Counted from the first letter of the stretch, positions 41,331 to 51,944 are shown. The stretch: 64,000 bases of DNA from Streptomyces sp. R44 (GCF_041053105.1 NZ_CP163444.1:1798001-1862000), one strand, 5' to 3'. Notes: generated from the sequence alone by a model not told the origin. Program-made: numbers and translations.

Positions 41331-42692
41331 CTACATTCCGGCGATCAGCTTTTCCACCCGGTCGTCGACGGAGCGGAACGGGTCCTTGCACAACACCGTT
41401 CGCTGCGCCTGGTCGTTGAGCTTGAGGTGGACCCAGTCGACGGTGAAGTCCCGCCGCTGTTCCTGGGCGCGGCGGATGAAGTCGCCGCGCAACCGGGCCC
41501 GAGTGGTCTGCGGGGGCACCGACTTGCCCTCGAAGATCTTCAGGTCGTTGCAGATACGGGCCGCCTGACCGTTCTTCTGGAGCAGGTAGTACAGCCCGCG
41601 ACGACGGTGGATGTCGTGGTAGGCGAGGTCTATCTGCGCGACCCTCGGGTTCGACATGGTCATGTTGTGCTTGGCCCGGTACCGCTCGATGAGCCGGTAC
41701 TTCATGACCCAGTCGATCTCGGTCTCGATCCGGTCGAGCTGCTCGCTCTCGATCGCGTCGAGCGTACGGCCCCACAGTTCGAGGACCTGGGCGACGGTGC
41801 CGGAGCGGATGCCCCTGCGGTCGACGAAGTCCACGGCCTTCTCGTAGTACTCGCGCTGGACCTCCAGGGCGGAGGCCTCACGGCCGCTGGCGAGCCGGAC
41901 CTTGCGCTGGCCCGTGATGTCGTGGCTGACCTCGCGGATCGCCCGGATCGGGTTCTCCAGCGTCAGGTCGCGCATCACCGTGCCCGCCTCGATCATGCGG
42001 AGCACGAGGTCGGTGGCGCCGACCTTGAGCAGCATGGTCGTCTCGGACATGTTGGAGTCGCCGACGATGACGTGCAGCCGGCGGTAGCGCTCGGCGTCCG
42101 CGTGCGGCTCGTCCCTGGTGTTGATGATGGGCCGCGAGCGGGTGGTGGCCGAGCTGACGCCCTCCCAGATGTGCTCGGCACGCTGGGAGACGCAGTAGAC
42201 CGCGCCACGCGGGGTCTGGAGGACCTTTCCCGCGCCGCAGATGAGCTGCCGCGTCACGAGGAACGGAATGAGGATGTCCGCGAGCCGGGAGAACTCCCCG
42301 TGGCGGGCGACGAGATAGTTCTCGTGGCAACCGTAGGAGTTTCCGGCCGAGTCGGTGTTGTTCTTGAAGAGGTAGACGTCGCCCGCGATTCCCTCCTCGT
42401 GCAGGCGGCGTTCGGCGTCGACCAGCAGGCCCTCGAGAATACGCTCGCCGGCCTTGTCGTGGGTGACCAGTTCGGTCACGTTGTCGCATTCCGGTGTGGC
42501 GTATTCCGGATGCGAACCCACGTCGAGGTACAGGCGGGCGCCGTTCCGCAGGAAGACATTGCTGCTGCGGCCCCATGACACGACACGGCGGAAGAGGTAG
42601 CGCGCCACTTCGTCAGGAGACAGTCGGCGCTGTCCCCTGAACGTGCACGTGACGCCGTACTCGTTCTCCAGCCCGAAAATGCGGCGGTCCAT
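41331..42692 (-). CDS. pafA: Pup--protein ligase PafA
   Basis: A 453-residue ATP-dependent ligase that joins the C-terminal glutamate of Pup to substrate lysines. It has the carboxylate-amine ligase fold: [18 protein letters not shown] with the catalytic acidic residues, [32 protein letters not shown] and [20 protein letters not shown]. The Dop-specific loop is absent. Full length, ATG 42692. It is separated from prcA by the MFS/LacI pair, so the pupylation genes are not one operon here. Confidence 0.96.
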   Translation of the reverse strand: MDRRIFGLENEYGVTCTFRGQRRLSPDEVARYLFRRVVSWGRSSNVFLRNGARLYLDVGSHPEYATPECDNVTELVTHDKAGERILEGLLVDAERRLHEEGIAGDVYLFKNNTDSAGNSYGCHENYLVARHGEFSRLADILIPFLVTRQLICGAGKVLQTPRGAVYCVSQRAEHIWEGVSSATTRSRPIINTRDEPHADAERYRRLHVIVGDSNMSETTMLLKVGATDLVLRMIEAGTVMRDLTLENPIRAIREVSHDITGQRKVRLASGREASALEVQREYYEKAVDFVDRRGIRSGTVAQVLELWGRTLDAIESEQLDRIETEIDWVMKYRLIERYRAKHNMTMSNPRVAQIDLAYHDIHRRRGLYYLLQKNGQAARICNDLKIFEGKSVPPQTTRARLRGDFIRRAQEQRRDFTVDWVHLKLNDQAQRTVLCKDPFRSVDDRVEKLIAGM

Positions 42693-42722
42693 GTCTGAAC
42701 ATTACGCCTGACGGCGTGCGCT

Positions 42723-42748
42723 GAAACCGGGTTGGGCGTTCCCGTTTC
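42723..42748 (-). terminator. Possible terminator after the MFS gene
   Basis: GAAAC-C-GGG and CCC-GTTTC arms with one bulged base, in the 69-bp gap between the MFS stop and the pafA start. Confidence 0.4.
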
Positions 42749-42761
42749 GATCATTTTCCGA

Positions 42762-44033
42762 TCAGTGCGCGTTCTTTTCGGCGTGTACGGCGGTGGGGAC
42801 CGTCCCTCCGTCGGCGTGTCGCGCGGCGGTGCCGGTCACCGCGGGGACCGTGAGGACACGCCCGGTGGCCAGCAGGACGAGCAGCGCGACGAGGCCGCCC
42901 GCGCCGGCCACGGCGAACCCGGCCACCGTTCCGGCCAGTTCGATCGCGGGTCCCGCGACGGCGGAGCCCAGGGCCGCGCCGACGCCGAAGGTGGTGACGA
43001 GCCACGAGAAGGCCTCGGTGACGGTGCCGCTCGGGGCGTGTCGGTCGACCACGATGAAGGCGCAGGCGAGGGCGGGGGCCAGGAAGACCCCGGAGAGCAC
43101 CGCGAGGCCGGTCATGGCGACGGGGCCGGGGGTGAGCATCAGCGGCAGGTAGCAGACCGCGAGGAGGCCCACGAGGACCCTCAGCCGCCGCTCGGGCGCC
43201 CCGGACCACTGCCGGGCGCCGTACAGGACACCGCCGGCGAGGGCGCCGAGGCCCAGGGCGGCCATCAGCCAGCCGTACACGGACGGCGCGCCACGGTCGT
43301 CGGCGTAGGCGACCGCGGCGACCGTGATGGAGCCGAGGGCGAGGCCGACGAAGAAGAACGAGCCGAGGAGGGCGAGGAGCCCGGGCGAGCGCAGGGCCCC
43401 CAGCCAGTGGGCCTCGCGGGCGGCGGAGCGCCAGGTGCGGGACGGCTCGGAGAGGACGACGGCGAGGGCGCCGAGCACCCCCAGGACGTTGATCACGAGG
43501 AGGGCGGCGGCGGGCGAGCGCAGGGCGACCAGGAGGGTCACCAGGAGCGGGCCGACCGTGAACATGACCTCCTGGGCGACGGCGTCGAGCGCGTACGCCC
43601 GGTGGACCCGGTCCTCACGGCCCAGGACGCTCGGCCACAGGGCCCGCAGGCCGCCCTCCAGGGGCGGGGTGAAGAGCCCGGCGACGACGACGGCCGCGTA
43701 CGCGAGCGCGAGGTGGCCGATGCCGGTGAGGGCGAACAGGGCCATGCCGAGGGCGGACAGGACGGCGGCGGGCAGCTGGACGCGGGGCTGGCCCTTGAGG
43801 TCGACCGCGCGGCCGAGGAGCGGCTGCCCGACGGCGTTGGAGACGCCGTAGGCCGCGATCAGGCCGCCGGCCAGGGTGTAGCTGCCGCCCTGGTCCCGGA
43901 CGAACAGGGTCATGGCGATGGGCCCGGTGCCGTTGGGCAGGCGCCCCACCAGCGTTCCGGCGAGCAGCCGGGCGGCGTGCGGCGCCCGGAGTATGTCGAG
44001 ATAGCCGCCGTGCGCGGGGGCCTCGGTGGCCAT
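42762..44033 (-). CDS. Major facilitator superfamily transporter
   Basis: A 423-residue MFS protein with twelve predicted helices. MFS-like loop motifs are GRLPNGTGPIAMTLFVRDQG near the N-terminus and GRAVDLKGQPRVQLP (loop 2-3). The substrate is unknown; sugar or drug efflux is possible. ATG 44033. It is divergent from a LacI-type regulator with an inverted repeat between them, so regulation by that protein is likely. Confidence 0.87.
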   Translation of the reverse strand: MATEAPAHGGYLDILRAPHAARLLAGTLVGRLPNGTGPIAMTLFVRDQGGSYTLAGGLIAAYGVSNAVGQPLLGRAVDLKGQPRVQLPAAVLSALGMALFALTGIGHLALAYAAVVVAGLFTPPLEGGLRALWPSVLGREDRVHRAYALDAVAQEVMFTVGPLLVTLLVALRSPAAALLVINVLGVLGALAVVLSEPSRTWRSAAREAHWLGALRSPGLLALLGSFFFVGLALGSITVAAVAYADDRGAPSVYGWLMAALGLGALAGGVLYGARQWSGAPERRLRVLVGLLAVCYLPLMLTPGPVAMTGLAVLSGVFLAPALACAFIVVDRHAPSGTVTEAFSWLVTTFGVGAALGSAVAGPAIELAGTVAGFAVAGAGGLVALLVLLATGRVLTVPAVTGTAARHADGGTVPTAVHAEKNAH

Positions 44034-44070
44034 GTCACCCTCCCATCGCCCCGGAACCCAGCCGGGGTTT

Positions 44071-44097
44071 TACGTATAACGTCCTGAGTCATACGTA
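44071..44097. promoter_or_regulatory. Candidate LacI-family operator
   Basis: TACGTAT and ATACGTA form a perfect inverted repeat with 13 bp between, and ACGT-ATA-ACGT overlaps the left arm. It lies between the divergent MFS and LacI genes. Confidence 0.55.
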
Positions 44098-44167
44098 CCA
44101 TGTCGGCGTGAACGGGGTCCACCCCGCCCCCACTCCCCCCGACCACCGTCCCACGCGGAGGCCCCTC

Positions 44168-45187
44168 GTGCAGTCCCACGACCCCCTCGGCGGCGCCCGC
44201 CCGACCAGCAGGGACGTGGCCCGGGCGGTGGGCGTCTCGCAGGCCACCGTCTCCCTCGTCCTCGGCGAGAAGTGGCGCGGCCGGGTCTCCGAGCGCACCG
44301 CCGAGTCCGTCCGCGCCACCGCCCACGAACTGGGCTACCGGCCCAACGTCGCCGCACGGAACCTGCGCCTCGGCAGCACCCGCACGGCCATGCTCGTCGT
44401 CCCGGCCCTCACCAACGAGTTCTTCGCCCACGTCTACACGGGCGCGGCCCTCGCCGCGGCACGGCACGGTTTCGGCGTCGTCCTCTACCCCTCCCCCGAC
44501 GGCGTCGGCCCCGCCCGCGACCCCTTCGCGTCGGCCCAGGCCGCCCTGGACGGCGTCATCGCCTCCTCCATGGCCGCCGACACCCTCCAGGCCCTCCGCG
44601 GCACCGACCTGCCCCTCGTCATGCTCGACAGCGACCCCACCGACCCCGCGGCCGCCGCACACGTGAACCTCGACGTCGCCGACGGCATGCGACGGGTCAC
44701 CGACCACCTCCTCGCCCTCGGCCACCGCAGCTTCCTGCACCTGGCGTCCGCCGTCCCCTCCTGGACCTTCGACGTCCGCGCCGCCGTCCTCGCCGACGCC
44801 CTGCGGGGGACGGAGCTCCGCACCGTACGGTCGCCGCTCAACGCCGCCGACGCCTGGTCGGCCGCCAACCTCGCGCTCGGCGCCCCCGGCCCCCGACCCA
44901 CGGCGGTGATCTGCGACGACGACATCCTCGCGGTCGGCGTCCTCAAGGTCGCCCGCCGGCTCGGACTGCGCGTCCCCGAGGACCTCTCGGTCACGGGCTT
45001 CGACGACATGACCCTGGCCACCGCGGTCGAGCCCGAGCTCACCACGGTCCGGCTGCCCGCCGAGGAGTTCGGCCGGCGGGGCATGGAGGCGCTCCTCGCC
45101 GTTCTCGCGGGCGAACGGCCCGAACCGGTCGCCCTGCCGGTCTCCCTCGTCGCCCGCGGCTCCTCGGGCCCCGCACCGGCCTCCTGA
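44168..45187 (+). CDS. LacI-family transcription regulator
   Basis: A 339-residue protein. The HTH and hinge helix lie at ~10-70 (TSRDVARAVGVSQATVSLVL, SVRATAHELGYRPNVAARNL). The periplasmic-binding-like effector domain follows (MLVVPALTNEFFAHVYTGAA, AVICDDDILAVGVLKVARRL, SVTGFDDMTLATAVEPELTT). GTG 44168 is preferred because GGAGG lies seven bases upstream; GTG 44108 would add 20 residues. The effector is probably a sugar-like ligand. The divergent MFS transporter is the likely target. Confidence 0.88.
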   Translation: MQSHDPLGGARPTSRDVARAVGVSQATVSLVLGEKWRGRVSERTAESVRATAHELGYRPNVAARNLRLGSTRTAMLVVPALTNEFFAHVYTGAALAAARHGFGVVLYPSPDGVGPARDPFASAQAALDGVIASSMAADTLQALRGTDLPLVMLDSDPTDPAAAAHVNLDVADGMRRVTDHLLALGHRSFLHLASAVPSWTFDVRAAVLADALRGTELRTVRSPLNAADAWSAANLALGAPGPRPTAVICDDDILAVGVLKVARRLGLRVPEDLSVTGFDDMTLATAVEPELTTVRLPAEEFGRRGMEALLAVLAGERPEPVALPVSLVARGSSGPAPAS

Positions 45188-45200
45188 GCCCGGAAACGCC

Positions 45201-45234
45201 CGAGGGGCCCGGTCCCTGTGGACCGGGCCCCTCG
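45201..45234. terminator. Bidirectional terminator hairpin
   Basis: Perfect 15-bp arms CGAGGGGCCCGGTCC / GGACCGGGCCCCTCG with a CTGT loop between the convergent LacI and prcA genes. Confidence 0.85.
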
Positions 45235-45248
45235 GGGCGATTCTCGGC

Positions 45249-46001
45249 TTACTCCTCGGGAGCCTCGTCCGAGGGCTCGTCCGTCTTCGCCGCCGCCGCG
45301 TTGTCCGCCTCCAGGAGACGGGACAGCTGACGGCCGACGATCCGCTTGAACTTGCGCTGCTGCGGACGCGTCCGGTCCAGGACCGCCACCTCCAGGCGCT
45401 CCGCGGGGATCTCCCGCTCGGTGCCGTTGGTGTCCCGCGACAGCGCCTGCACGGCCAGCTTCAGGGCCTCGGCGAGCGTCATGCCGTCCCGGTGCCGCTG
45501 GTCCAGGAACGAGCTGATCTGCTCGGCGTTCCCGCCGACCGCGACCGAGCCGTGCTCGTCCACGATCGAGCCGTCGTGCGGCAGCCGGTAGATCTGGTCG
45601 CCCTCGGGCTCGGAGCCGACCTCGGCGACGACCAGCTCCACCTCGTACGGCTTCTCCCCCGCGCTGGAGAAGATCGTGCCCAGGGTCTGGGCGTAGACAT
45701 TGGCCAGGCCGCGCGCGGTGACGTCGTCCCGGTCGTAGGTGTAGCCCCGCAGGTCGGCGTAGCGCACGCCGCCGATGCGGAGGTTCTCGTACTCGTTGTA
45801 CTTGCCGGCGGCCGCGAAGCCGATCCGGTCGTAGATCTCGCTGAACTTGTGCAGGGCACGGGACGGGTTCTCGCCGACGAAGACGATGCCGTCGGTGTAC
45901 TGGAGGACGACGAGGCTGCGGCCGCGGGCGATGCCCTTGCGGGCGTACTCGGCCCGGTCGGCCATGGCCTGCTGGGGTGAGACATAGAACGGCGTGGACA
46001 C
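45249..46001 (-). CDS. prcA: 20S proteasome alpha subunit
   Basis: A 250-residue alpha subunit, forming the outer gating rings of the core particle. It starts [20 protein letters not shown], the alpha-type N-terminal gate helix, followed by [20 protein letters not shown]. It lacks the catalytic threonine. The C-terminal tail is acidic ([11 protein letters not shown]). GTG 46001. It lies 52 bases after prcB and is last in the transcript pup - endonuclease VII - prcB - prcA. Confidence 0.96.
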   Translation of the reverse strand: MSTPFYVSPQQAMADRAEYARKGIARGRSLVVLQYTDGIVFVGENPSRALHKFSEIYDRIGFAAAGKYNEYENLRIGGVRYADLRGYTYDRDDVTARGLANVYAQTLGTIFSSAGEKPYEVELVVAEVGSEPEGDQIYRLPHDGSIVDEHGSVAVGGNAEQISSFLDQRHRDGMTLAEALKLAVQALSRDTNGTEREIPAERLEVAVLDRTRPQQRKFKRIVGRQLSRLLEADNAAAAKTDEPSDEAPEE

Positions 46002-46053
46002 CGGCTACCGTCCCTTTCTTCCGGTCTGAAGGGCTTCTACGGGCGACGGACGG

Positions 46054-46893
46054 TCAGAGCAGGGCGGCGCGCGGCCCGTCGGGCTGCTCGAGACGCCGCT
46101 CGGTGACCGACCGGGCCAGCTCGGAGGATTCCGCCTCGCTGAGCCTGCGGAAGCCCTCGTCGGTGATGACGGTGACGATCGGGAAGATCCGGCGGGCCAT
46201 GTCGGGACCACCGGTCGCCGAGTCGTCGTCCGCCGCGTCGTACAGCGCCTGCACCACCAGAGTGGTGGCCTGCTCCTCGGTCAGGTCGGCGCGGTACAGC
46301 TTCTTCATCGAACCGCGCGCGAAGATCGAGCCGGAGCCGGTGGCGGCGAAGCCGTGCTCCTCGGAGCGGCCGCCGGTCACGTCGTACGAGAAGATCCGGC
46401 CCTTCTCCTTGCCCTCGTCCCAGCCCGCGAAGAGCGGCACGACGGCGAGCCCCTGCATCGCCATGCCCAGGTTGCCCCGGATCATGGTGGAGAGACGGTT
46501 CGCCTTGCCCTCCAGGGAGAGCGTCGCGCCCTCCACCTTCTCGAAGTGCTCCAGCTCCAGCTGGAACAGCTTGACCATCTCCACCGCGAGGCCGGCGGTG
46601 CCGGCGATGCCGACGGCGGAGTACTCGTCGGCGGGGAACACCTTCTCGATGTCCCGCTGCGCGATCATGTTCCCCATGGTCGCCCGCCGGTCACCGGCGA
46701 GCACGACGCCACCGGGGAACGTGGCGGCCACGATGGTGGTGCCGTGCGGCGCCTCGACGATCCCCTCCGGCAGCTTCCGGTTCCCCGGGAGCAGGTCCGG
46801 CGAGTGGCTCGCCAGGAAGTCCATGAAGGACGAGGACCCCGGCGTCAGGAAGGCAGCGGGTAGACGCCCCGTGCTACGAGTGTTGGCTTCCAC
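46054..46893 (-). CDS. prcB: 20S proteasome beta subunit
   Basis: A 279-residue catalytic subunit. A ~51-residue propeptide ends at PHG and is removed to expose Thr52 ([13 protein letters not shown]), the N-terminal nucleophile. GDRRATMGN and the Lys/Asp charge relay follow. GTG 46893 with GGAGGGAACGC upstream. Its first 20 bases overlap the 3' end of the endonuclease VII-type gene in another frame, so the two are probably translationally coupled. Confidence 0.96.
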   Translation of the reverse strand: MEANTRSTGRLPAAFLTPGSSSFMDFLASHSPDLLPGNRKLPEGIVEAPHGTTIVAATFPGGVVLAGDRRATMGNMIAQRDIEKVFPADEYSAVGIAGTAGLAVEMVKLFQLELEHFEKVEGATLSLEGKANRLSTMIRGNLGMAMQGLAVVPLFAGWDEGKEKGRIFSYDVTGGRSEEHGFAATGSGSIFARGSMKKLYRADLTEEQATTLVVQALYDAADDDSATGGPDMARRIFPIVTVITDEGFRRLSEAESSELARSVTERRLEQPDGPRAALL

Positions 46894-47434
46894 GCGTTCC
46901 CTCCAAGTATCGGATGGCCCGACGAATGCGGTCGGGGCGCTCCTTCAACAGGCCGATGCCCGTGTTGCAGTTGAAGCAAAGTACGCCTCGGACCCTACCC
47001 GTCTTGTGGCAGTGATCCACATGCACGGCCGGAGCCCGAAGACAGATGATGCAGAGGCCGCCCTGGGCGCGGATCATCTGGTCGAGCTCGGCCTCGGTGA
47101 TGCCGTACTTGCGCCTGAGGTGATCAGATCTGCCCTGAGCCTTCCTGCACGCCTTGCATCGGGCAGAGAGGCCGTCCGATGCTCTGGCGTTACGGTGCCA
47201 TTCGCTGTGCGGCTTGATCTCACCGCACTTCCGGCAGCACTTATGCCCCTCGGGCGTCTCGACGGCGAGGCCGACCGTGTACCCCATCGCCCGCTGGCGT
47301 TTACGGTCGGCCTCCGCTGCACAGTCCCTGCAGCGTCGCTGCAGGCCGTCCAGGTTGGACCGCTTACGAGCGAAGGCCGCTCGCGGCTTGCACTCGCCGC
47401 ACCGCGCGCAGCGCTTCACATCTTCGGCTTCCAC
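46874..47434 (-). CDS. Endonuclease VII-type (HNH/His-Me finger) protein with zinc modules
   Basis: A 186-residue protein between pup and prcB. The C-terminal recombination-endonuclease-VII domain has Cys128/Cys131, HVDHCHKTG (residues 138-146) with the catalytic His-Me finger, and CFNCN (Cys153, Cys156). Upstream are two further zinc-finger-like modules, C9/C12-C35/C38 and C67/C70-C93/C96, each with a GLxxRCxxC end. T4 endonuclease VII resolves branched DNA; bacterial relatives are mostly uncharacterised. The gene lies 39 bases after pup, overlaps prcB by 20 bases and begins GTGGAAGCC, the same nine bases that begin prcB. Retention of this gene at this site is, from memory, common in Streptomyces. 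Confidence 0.88.
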   Translation of the reverse strand: MEAEDVKRCARCGECKPRAAFARKRSNLDGLQRRCRDCAAEADRKRQRAMGYTVGLAVETPEGHKCCRKCGEIKPHSEWHRNARASDGLSARCKACRKAQGRSDHLRRKYGITEAELDQMIRAQGGLCIICLRAPAVHVDHCHKTGRVRGVLCFNCNTGIGLLKERPDRIRRAIRYLEGTRGSQHS

Positions 47435-47473
47435 ACCGCCCCCACAAGCCTTCGATTCGAAGGTCAGATGGCC

Positions 47474-47686
47474 TTACTGGCCGCCCTTCTGAACGAAGCT
47501 TCGAACGAAATCCTCCGCGTTCTCCTCGAGCACATCATCGATTTCGTCCAGGACGGAGTCCACGTCGTCGCTCAGCTTCTCCTGGCGTTCCTTGAGGTCG
47601 GAGCTCGCCTCGGTGGTGGTCTCCTCGACCTCCTCCGTGGATCGCGTCGCCTTCTGCTGTCCGCCGCCGGTGTCCTTGGTCGCCAT
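47474..47686 (-). CDS. pup: Prokaryotic ubiquitin-like protein Pup
   Basis: A 70-residue disordered, acidic modifier. It starts MATKDTGGGQQKATR and ends DDVLEENAEDFVRSFVQKGGQ-type, with a C-terminal Gln that Dop must deamidate before ligation. The ARC/Mpa-binding helix (LSDDVDSVLDEIDDVLEENA) is intact. ATG 47686 is chosen to match the family N-terminus; an in-frame GTG lies three codons upstream. First gene of the run pup - endonuclease VII - prcB - prcA. Confidence 0.95.
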   Translation of the reverse strand: MATKDTGGGQQKATRSTEEVEETTTEASSDLKERQEKLSDDVDSVLDEIDDVLEENAEDFVRSFVQKGGQ

Positions 47687-47846
47687 ATCCCTCACCCCGC
47701 TCGAATCGGCCCGCTCGGTTGAGTCCGTACAAGATCAGACCCTATAGGTCGGGTCTGACTTCGGCCCCGCAGTTTCCACAACGCCCGGGCACTGATTCCA
47801 TGATTCCCAGTGCCGGGGTATTTCAGGCCCCCACCGGGGCCCCGGT

Positions 47847-49358
47847 TCAGCCGCCGGAAAGCACGCGGACCAGTTCCTCCGCGGTCCGGCAGCGGTCCAG
47901 GAGCGACTTCACGTGCGCCTTGGTGCCGCGCAGCGGCTCCAGGGTCGGGACGCGCTGGAGGGAGTCCCGGCCGGGCAGGTCGAAGATCACCGAGTCCCAG
48001 GAGGCCGCGGCGACGTCGTCGGCGTACTGCTCCAGGCAGCGGCCCCGGAAGTAGGCCCTGGTGTCCTCCGGAGGCGCCGTCTCCGCCCGCTCCACCTCGG
48101 TCTCGTCCAGGAGCCGCTTCATGCGCCCGCGGGCCACCAGGCGGTTGTAGAGGCCCTTCTCGGGGCGTACGTCCGCGTACTGGAGGTCCACCAGGTGCAG
48201 TCGGGCCGCGTCCCAGTCCAGGCCGTCGCGGCGCCGGTAGCCCTCCATGAGCTCCCGCTTGGCGACCCAGTCCAGCTCGCCGGCGAGGCTCATCGGATCG
48301 GTCTCCAGGCGGCCCAGGGTGTCCTCCCAGCGGGACAGGACGTCCTTGGTCTGCTCGTCCGCGTCGTCGCCGTAGCGCTCCTCCACGTACTTCCTGGCCA
48401 GCTCGAAGTACTCCATCTGGAGCTGGACCGCGGTGAGCGTCCGGCCGCTGCGGAGCGTGATCAGGTACTGGAGCGTCGGGTCGTGGGAGACCTGGTGCAG
48501 GGTGCGGACCGGCTGGTCGACGGCGAGGTCGACGGTGATGAAGCCGTCCTCGATCATGGAGAGGACGAGGGCGGTGGTGCCGAGCTTGAGGTAGGTGGAG
48601 ATCTCCGAGAGGTTCGCGTCGCCGATGATCACGTGCAGGCGGCGGTACTTCTCGGCGTCGGCGTGCGGTTCGTCCCGGGTGTTGATGATGGGCCGCTTGA
48701 GCGTCGTCTCCAGGCCGACCTCGACCTCGAAGTAGTCGGCGCGCTGGCTGAGCTGGAAGCCGTTCTCCCGGCCGTCCTGGCCGATGCCGACCCGTCCCGC
48801 GCCGGTGACGACCTGGCGGGAGACGAAGAAGGGGGTCAGGTGGCGCACGATGTCCGAGAAGGGGGTCTCCCGCTTCATCAGGTAGTTCTCGTGCGTGCCG
48901 TAGGAGGCGCCCTTGTTGTCGGTGTTGTTCTTGTAGAGGTGGATGGGCTGGGCCCCGGGGAGCTGGGCGGCGCGCTCGGCCGCCTCCGCCATGATGCGCT
49001 CGCCGGCCTTGTCCCAGAGGACGGCGTCGCGGGGGTTGGTGACCTCGGGCGCGCTGTACTCGGGGTGGGCGTGGTCCACGTAGAGCCGGGCCCCGTTGGT
49101 GAGGATCACGTTGGCCAGGCCGATGTCCTCGTCGGTGAGCTGGCTGGAGTCGGCGGCCTCGCGGGCGAGGTCGAAGCCGCGGGCGTCCCGCAGCGGGTTC
49201 TCCTCCTCGAAGTCCCAGCGGGCGCGGCGCGCCCGGTGCATCGCCGCCGCGTAGGCGTTGACGATCTGGGACGAGGTGAGCATGGCATTGGCGTTCGGGT
49301 GCCCCGGGACGGAGATCCCGTACTCCGTCTCGATGCCCATTACTCGCCGTACGGTCAT
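47847..49358 (-). CDS. dop: Pup deamidase/depupylase Dop
   Basis: A 503-residue PafA homologue. [20 protein letters not shown] starts the ligase-like fold. The Dop-loop insertion ([20 protein letters not shown] to [10 protein letters not shown]) distinguishes it from Paf[31 protein letters not shown] and [20 protein letters not shown] are conserved. It deamidates the C-terminal Gln of Pup and removes Pup from substrates. It lies between ARC and pup, 160 bases upstream of pup; that gap holds the pup promoter and no gene. Confidence 0.95.
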   Translation of the reverse strand: MTVRRVMGIETEYGISVPGHPNANAMLTSSQIVNAYAAAMHRARRARWDFEEENPLRDARGFDLAREAADSSQLTDEDIGLANVILTNGARLYVDHAHPEYSAPEVTNPRDAVLWDKAGERIMAEAAERAAQLPGAQPIHLYKNNTDNKGASYGTHENYLMKRETPFSDIVRHLTPFFVSRQVVTGAGRVGIGQDGRENGFQLSQRADYFEVEVGLETTLKRPIINTRDEPHADAEKYRRLHVIIGDANLSEISTYLKLGTTALVLSMIEDGFITVDLAVDQPVRTLHQVSHDPTLQYLITLRSGRTLTAVQLQMEYFELARKYVEERYGDDADEQTKDVLSRWEDTLGRLETDPMSLAGELDWVAKRELMEGYRRRDGLDWDAARLHLVDLQYADVRPEKGLYNRLVARGRMKRLLDETEVERAETAPPEDTRAYFRGRCLEQYADDVAAASWDSVIFDLPGRDSLQRVPTLEPLRGTKAHVKSLLDRCRTAEELVRVLSGG

Positions 49359-49501
49359 GCGGCCCTCCTTGCCCGGCGGCGCTCACTGTGCGCGACTCGG
49401 CGGTACCGATGAGCCTAGAGCGGCTCCGCGCTGGTGGGGAGATCAGTTGCAGTATTTCCTGTTTCCCTGTGATGCCGGGGGAAATGCTGGATGGAATGCG
49501 T

Positions 49502-49538
49502 CGGCTGCGGATGCCCGGTTTCCGGACATCCGCAGCCG
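49502..49538 (-). terminator. Terminator after the ARC/Mpa gene
   Basis: Perfect 12-bp arms CGGCTGCGGATG / CATCCGCAGCCG with an inner CCGG/CCGG pairing, starting 9 bases past the stop. Confidence 0.75.
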
Positions 49539-49547
49539 GTGGGCGTT

Positions 49548-51314
49548 TTACAGGTACTGACCGGTATTGGCCACCGTGTCGATGGAGCGTCCGGTGTCCG
49601 CGCCCTGCTTTCCGGTGACGAGTGTGCGGATGAACACGATCCGCTCGCCCTTCTTTCCGGAGATCCGGGCCCAGTCGTCGGGGTTGGTGGTGTTGGGCAG
49701 GTCCTCGTTCTCCTTGAACTCGTCCACGCACGCCTGGAGGAGGTGGGAGACCCGGATGCCCTTCTGGTTGTGGTCGAGGAAGGCCTTGATGGCCATCTTC
49801 TTGGCCCGGTCGACGATGTTCTGGATCATCGCGCCGGAGTTGAAGTCCTTGAAGTACAGGACTTCCTTGTCGCCGTTGGCGTACGTGACTTCGAGGAAGC
49901 GGTTCTCCTCGGATTCCGCGTACATCTGCTCGACGACGGACTGGATCATTCCGTGGGCGGCGGCGGCCTTCGAGCCGCTGTGCTCGGAGATGTCGTCCGC
50001 GTGGAGCGGCAGGTTGGCCGTGAGGTACTTCGCGAAGATGTCCTTCGCGGCCTCCGCGTCCGGACGCTCGATCTTGATCTTGACGTCGAGCCGGCCGGGC
50101 CGCAGGATCGCGGGGTCGATCATGTCCTCGCGGTTGGAGGCGCCGATGACGATGACGTTCTCCAGGCCTTCCACGCCGTCGATCTCGGCGAGCAGCTGCG
50201 GGACGATGGTGTTCTCCACGTCCGAGCTGACACCGGAGCCGCGGGTGCGGAAGAGCGATTCCATCTCGTCGAAGAAGACGATGACGGGGGTGCCCTCGCT
50301 CGCCTTCTCCCGGGCACGCTGGAAGACGAGGCGGATGTGCCGCTCGGTCTCGCCGACGTACTTGTTGAGGAGCTCGGGGCCCTTGATGTTGAGGAAGTAG
50401 GACTTCCCCGCGGGCTGGCCGGTCACCTCGGCGACCTTCTTGGCCAGGGAGTTGGCCACGGCCTTCGCGATCAGCGTCTTGCCGCAGCCGGGCGGGCCGT
50501 AGAGCAGGATGCCCTTGGGCGGCCGCAGTTCGTGCTCCTTGAAGAGGTCCGGGTAGAGGTAGGGGAGCTCGACCGCGTCGCGGATCAGCTCGATCTGGTT
50601 GCCCAGACCGCCGATCTTGTCGTAGTCGACGTCCGGGACCTCTTCCAGAACGAGCTCTTCGACCTCGCTCTTGGGGACCACCTCGTAGACGTAGCCGGAC
50701 CTGGAGTCGAGCAGCAGGGCGTCGCCGGCGCGGATGGTGACGTCCAGCAGAGGCTCGGCGAGCCTCACCACCCGCTCCTCGTCGGTGTGCCCCACCACCA
50801 GGGCGCGCTCGCCGTCCTCGAGGATCTCCTTGAGGGTGACGATGTCGCCGGCGCGCTCGAACTCCATGGCCTCGACCACGTTGAGCGCTTCGTTGAGCAT
50901 GACTTCCTGGCCGCGCTTGAGCTCTTCGAGCTCGATGCTCGGGCTGACGTTCACCCGGAGCTTGCGGCCCCCGGTGAAGATGTCGCACGTGCCGTCCTCG
51001 TTCGCCTGCAGGAAGACACCGAAGCCGGCCGGCGGCTGTGCGAGCCGGTCGACCTCCTCCTTGAGGGCCACGATCTGGTCGCGGGCCTCACGGAGCGTGT
51101 TCGCCAGACGTTCGTTCTGCGCGGACACGCCGGCCAGGTTGGTCTGCAGCTCGACGATCCGCTCTTCGAGAATCCTCGTGTGGCGCGGAGAGTCGGCGAG
51201 CTTGCGGCGCAGGACGGCGATTTCCTGCTCGAGATAGGCAACCTGACCGGCGGGGTCTTCAGACCCCCGCCCCGGCCGGATGCCGCGGTTGATGTCGTCG
51301 TCGTGGGCTGCCAC
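49548..51314 (-). CDS. arc: Proteasome-associated AAA ATPase ARC/Mpa
   Basis: A 588-residue ring ATPase that unfolds pupylated proteins and feeds them to the core particle. An N-terminal coiled coil (~20-85: [20 protein letters not shown]...) binds Pup. Two OB folds follow, then the AAA module with Walker [14 protein letters not shown], Walker [13 protein letters not shown] and the SRH around [19 protein letters not shown]. The C-terminus ends GQYL, the HbYX-like docking tail. GTG 51314 is chosen for the AGGAGG eight bases upstream and the family start VAAHDDD; GTG 51323 and TTG 51332 are alternatives. Confidence 0.95.
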   Translation of the reverse strand: MAAHDDDINRGIRPGRGSEDPAGQVAYLEQEIAVLRRKLADSPRHTRILEERIVELQTNLAGVSAQNERLANTLREARDQIVALKEEVDRLAQPPAGFGVFLQANEDGTCDIFTGGRKLRVNVSPSIELEELKRGQEVMLNEALNVVEAMEFERAGDIVTLKEILEDGERALVVGHTDEERVVRLAEPLLDVTIRAGDALLLDSRSGYVYEVVPKSEVEELVLEEVPDVDYDKIGGLGNQIELIRDAVELPYLYPDLFKEHELRPPKGILLYGPPGCGKTLIAKAVANSLAKKVAEVTGQPAGKSYFLNIKGPELLNKYVGETERHIRLVFQRAREKASEGTPVIVFFDEMESLFRTRGSGVSSDVENTIVPQLLAEIDGVEGLENVIVIGASNREDMIDPAILRPGRLDVKIKIERPDAEAAKDIFAKYLTANLPLHADDISEHSGSKAAAAHGMIQSVVEQMYAESEENRFLEVTYANGDKEVLYFKDFNSGAMIQNIVDRAKKMAIKAFLDHNQKGIRVSHLLQACVDEFKENEDLPNTTNPDDWARISGKKGERIVFIRTLVTGKQGADTGRSIDTVANTGQYL

Positions 51315-51554
51315 GGTCCTCACCTCCTCCAAGGGGAGCTGGACGCTTCCTGACCCTACCTGCGTGGGTGGTGATTGAAACCCCTAGATCAAAAAGACTC
51401 CGGGGTGTGTCCGATCTTCACCCTTGCGCTTCCCCTCTCGCCAGGGGAATACCCACCCTTCACCGCTTGAAAGCGGGCGGTTGTATCGTCGTCATTGGTC
51501 AACACCCGTCAGGGGTGGCCCGACTTATCGCGCGAAGCAGAAACGGCAGGAGAT

Positions 51555-51866
51555 ATGACCGTGCAGCACGAGGCCCCGGCGACGGGCGCCGAGGAGGCGC
51601 TGGAGGTCTGGATCGACCAGGACCTGTGCACCGGGGACGGGATCTGCGCGCAGTACGCTCCCGAGGTCTTCGAGCTCGACATCGACGGGCTGGCGTACGT
51701 GAAGAGCGCGGACGACGAGCTGCTGCAGGACGCGGGCGCCACCACGCCGGTGCCGCTGCCGCTGCTCCAGGACGTGGTGGACTCCGCGAAGGAGTGCCCG
51801 GGCGACTGCATCCATGTGCGCCGGGTCAAGGACAAGGTCGAGGTGTACGGCCCGGACGCCGAGTGA
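51555..51866 (+). CDS. Small single-cluster ferredoxin
   Basis: A 103-residue electron carrier. Cluster cysteines are Cys25 and Cys31 (CTGDGIC) and Cys81 (CPGDC), with Cys85 extra; this suits a [3Fe-4S] or [4Fe-4S] ferredoxin of the actinobacterial P450-partner type. ATG 51555 has AGGAG five bases upstream. It is divergent from ARC and so lies at the head of the proteasome block. The only P450 in the window is 19 kb away, so the partner is unknown. The 240-bp gap to ARC holds both promoters. Confidence 0.88.
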   Translation: MTVQHEAPATGAEEALEVWIDQDLCTGDGICAQYAPEVFELDIDGLAYVKSADDELLQDAGATTPVPLPLLQDVVDSAKECPGDCIHVRRVKDKVEVYGPDAE

Positions 51867-51944
51867 CGCGGCGGGGCCCGGGCCTCCGGGCGGGCCCCCG
51901 CTGCCTGATCGGGTCTGATCCGGCCTGATCCGAAGGGACGGGCC

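Noticed and set aside
47692..50988. Very long open frame antisense or out of frame to dop and ARC
   Set aside because: High GC removes stop codons; its Arg/Pro/Gly-rich translation has no domain, while the other frames encode Dop and ARC with family-level similarity.
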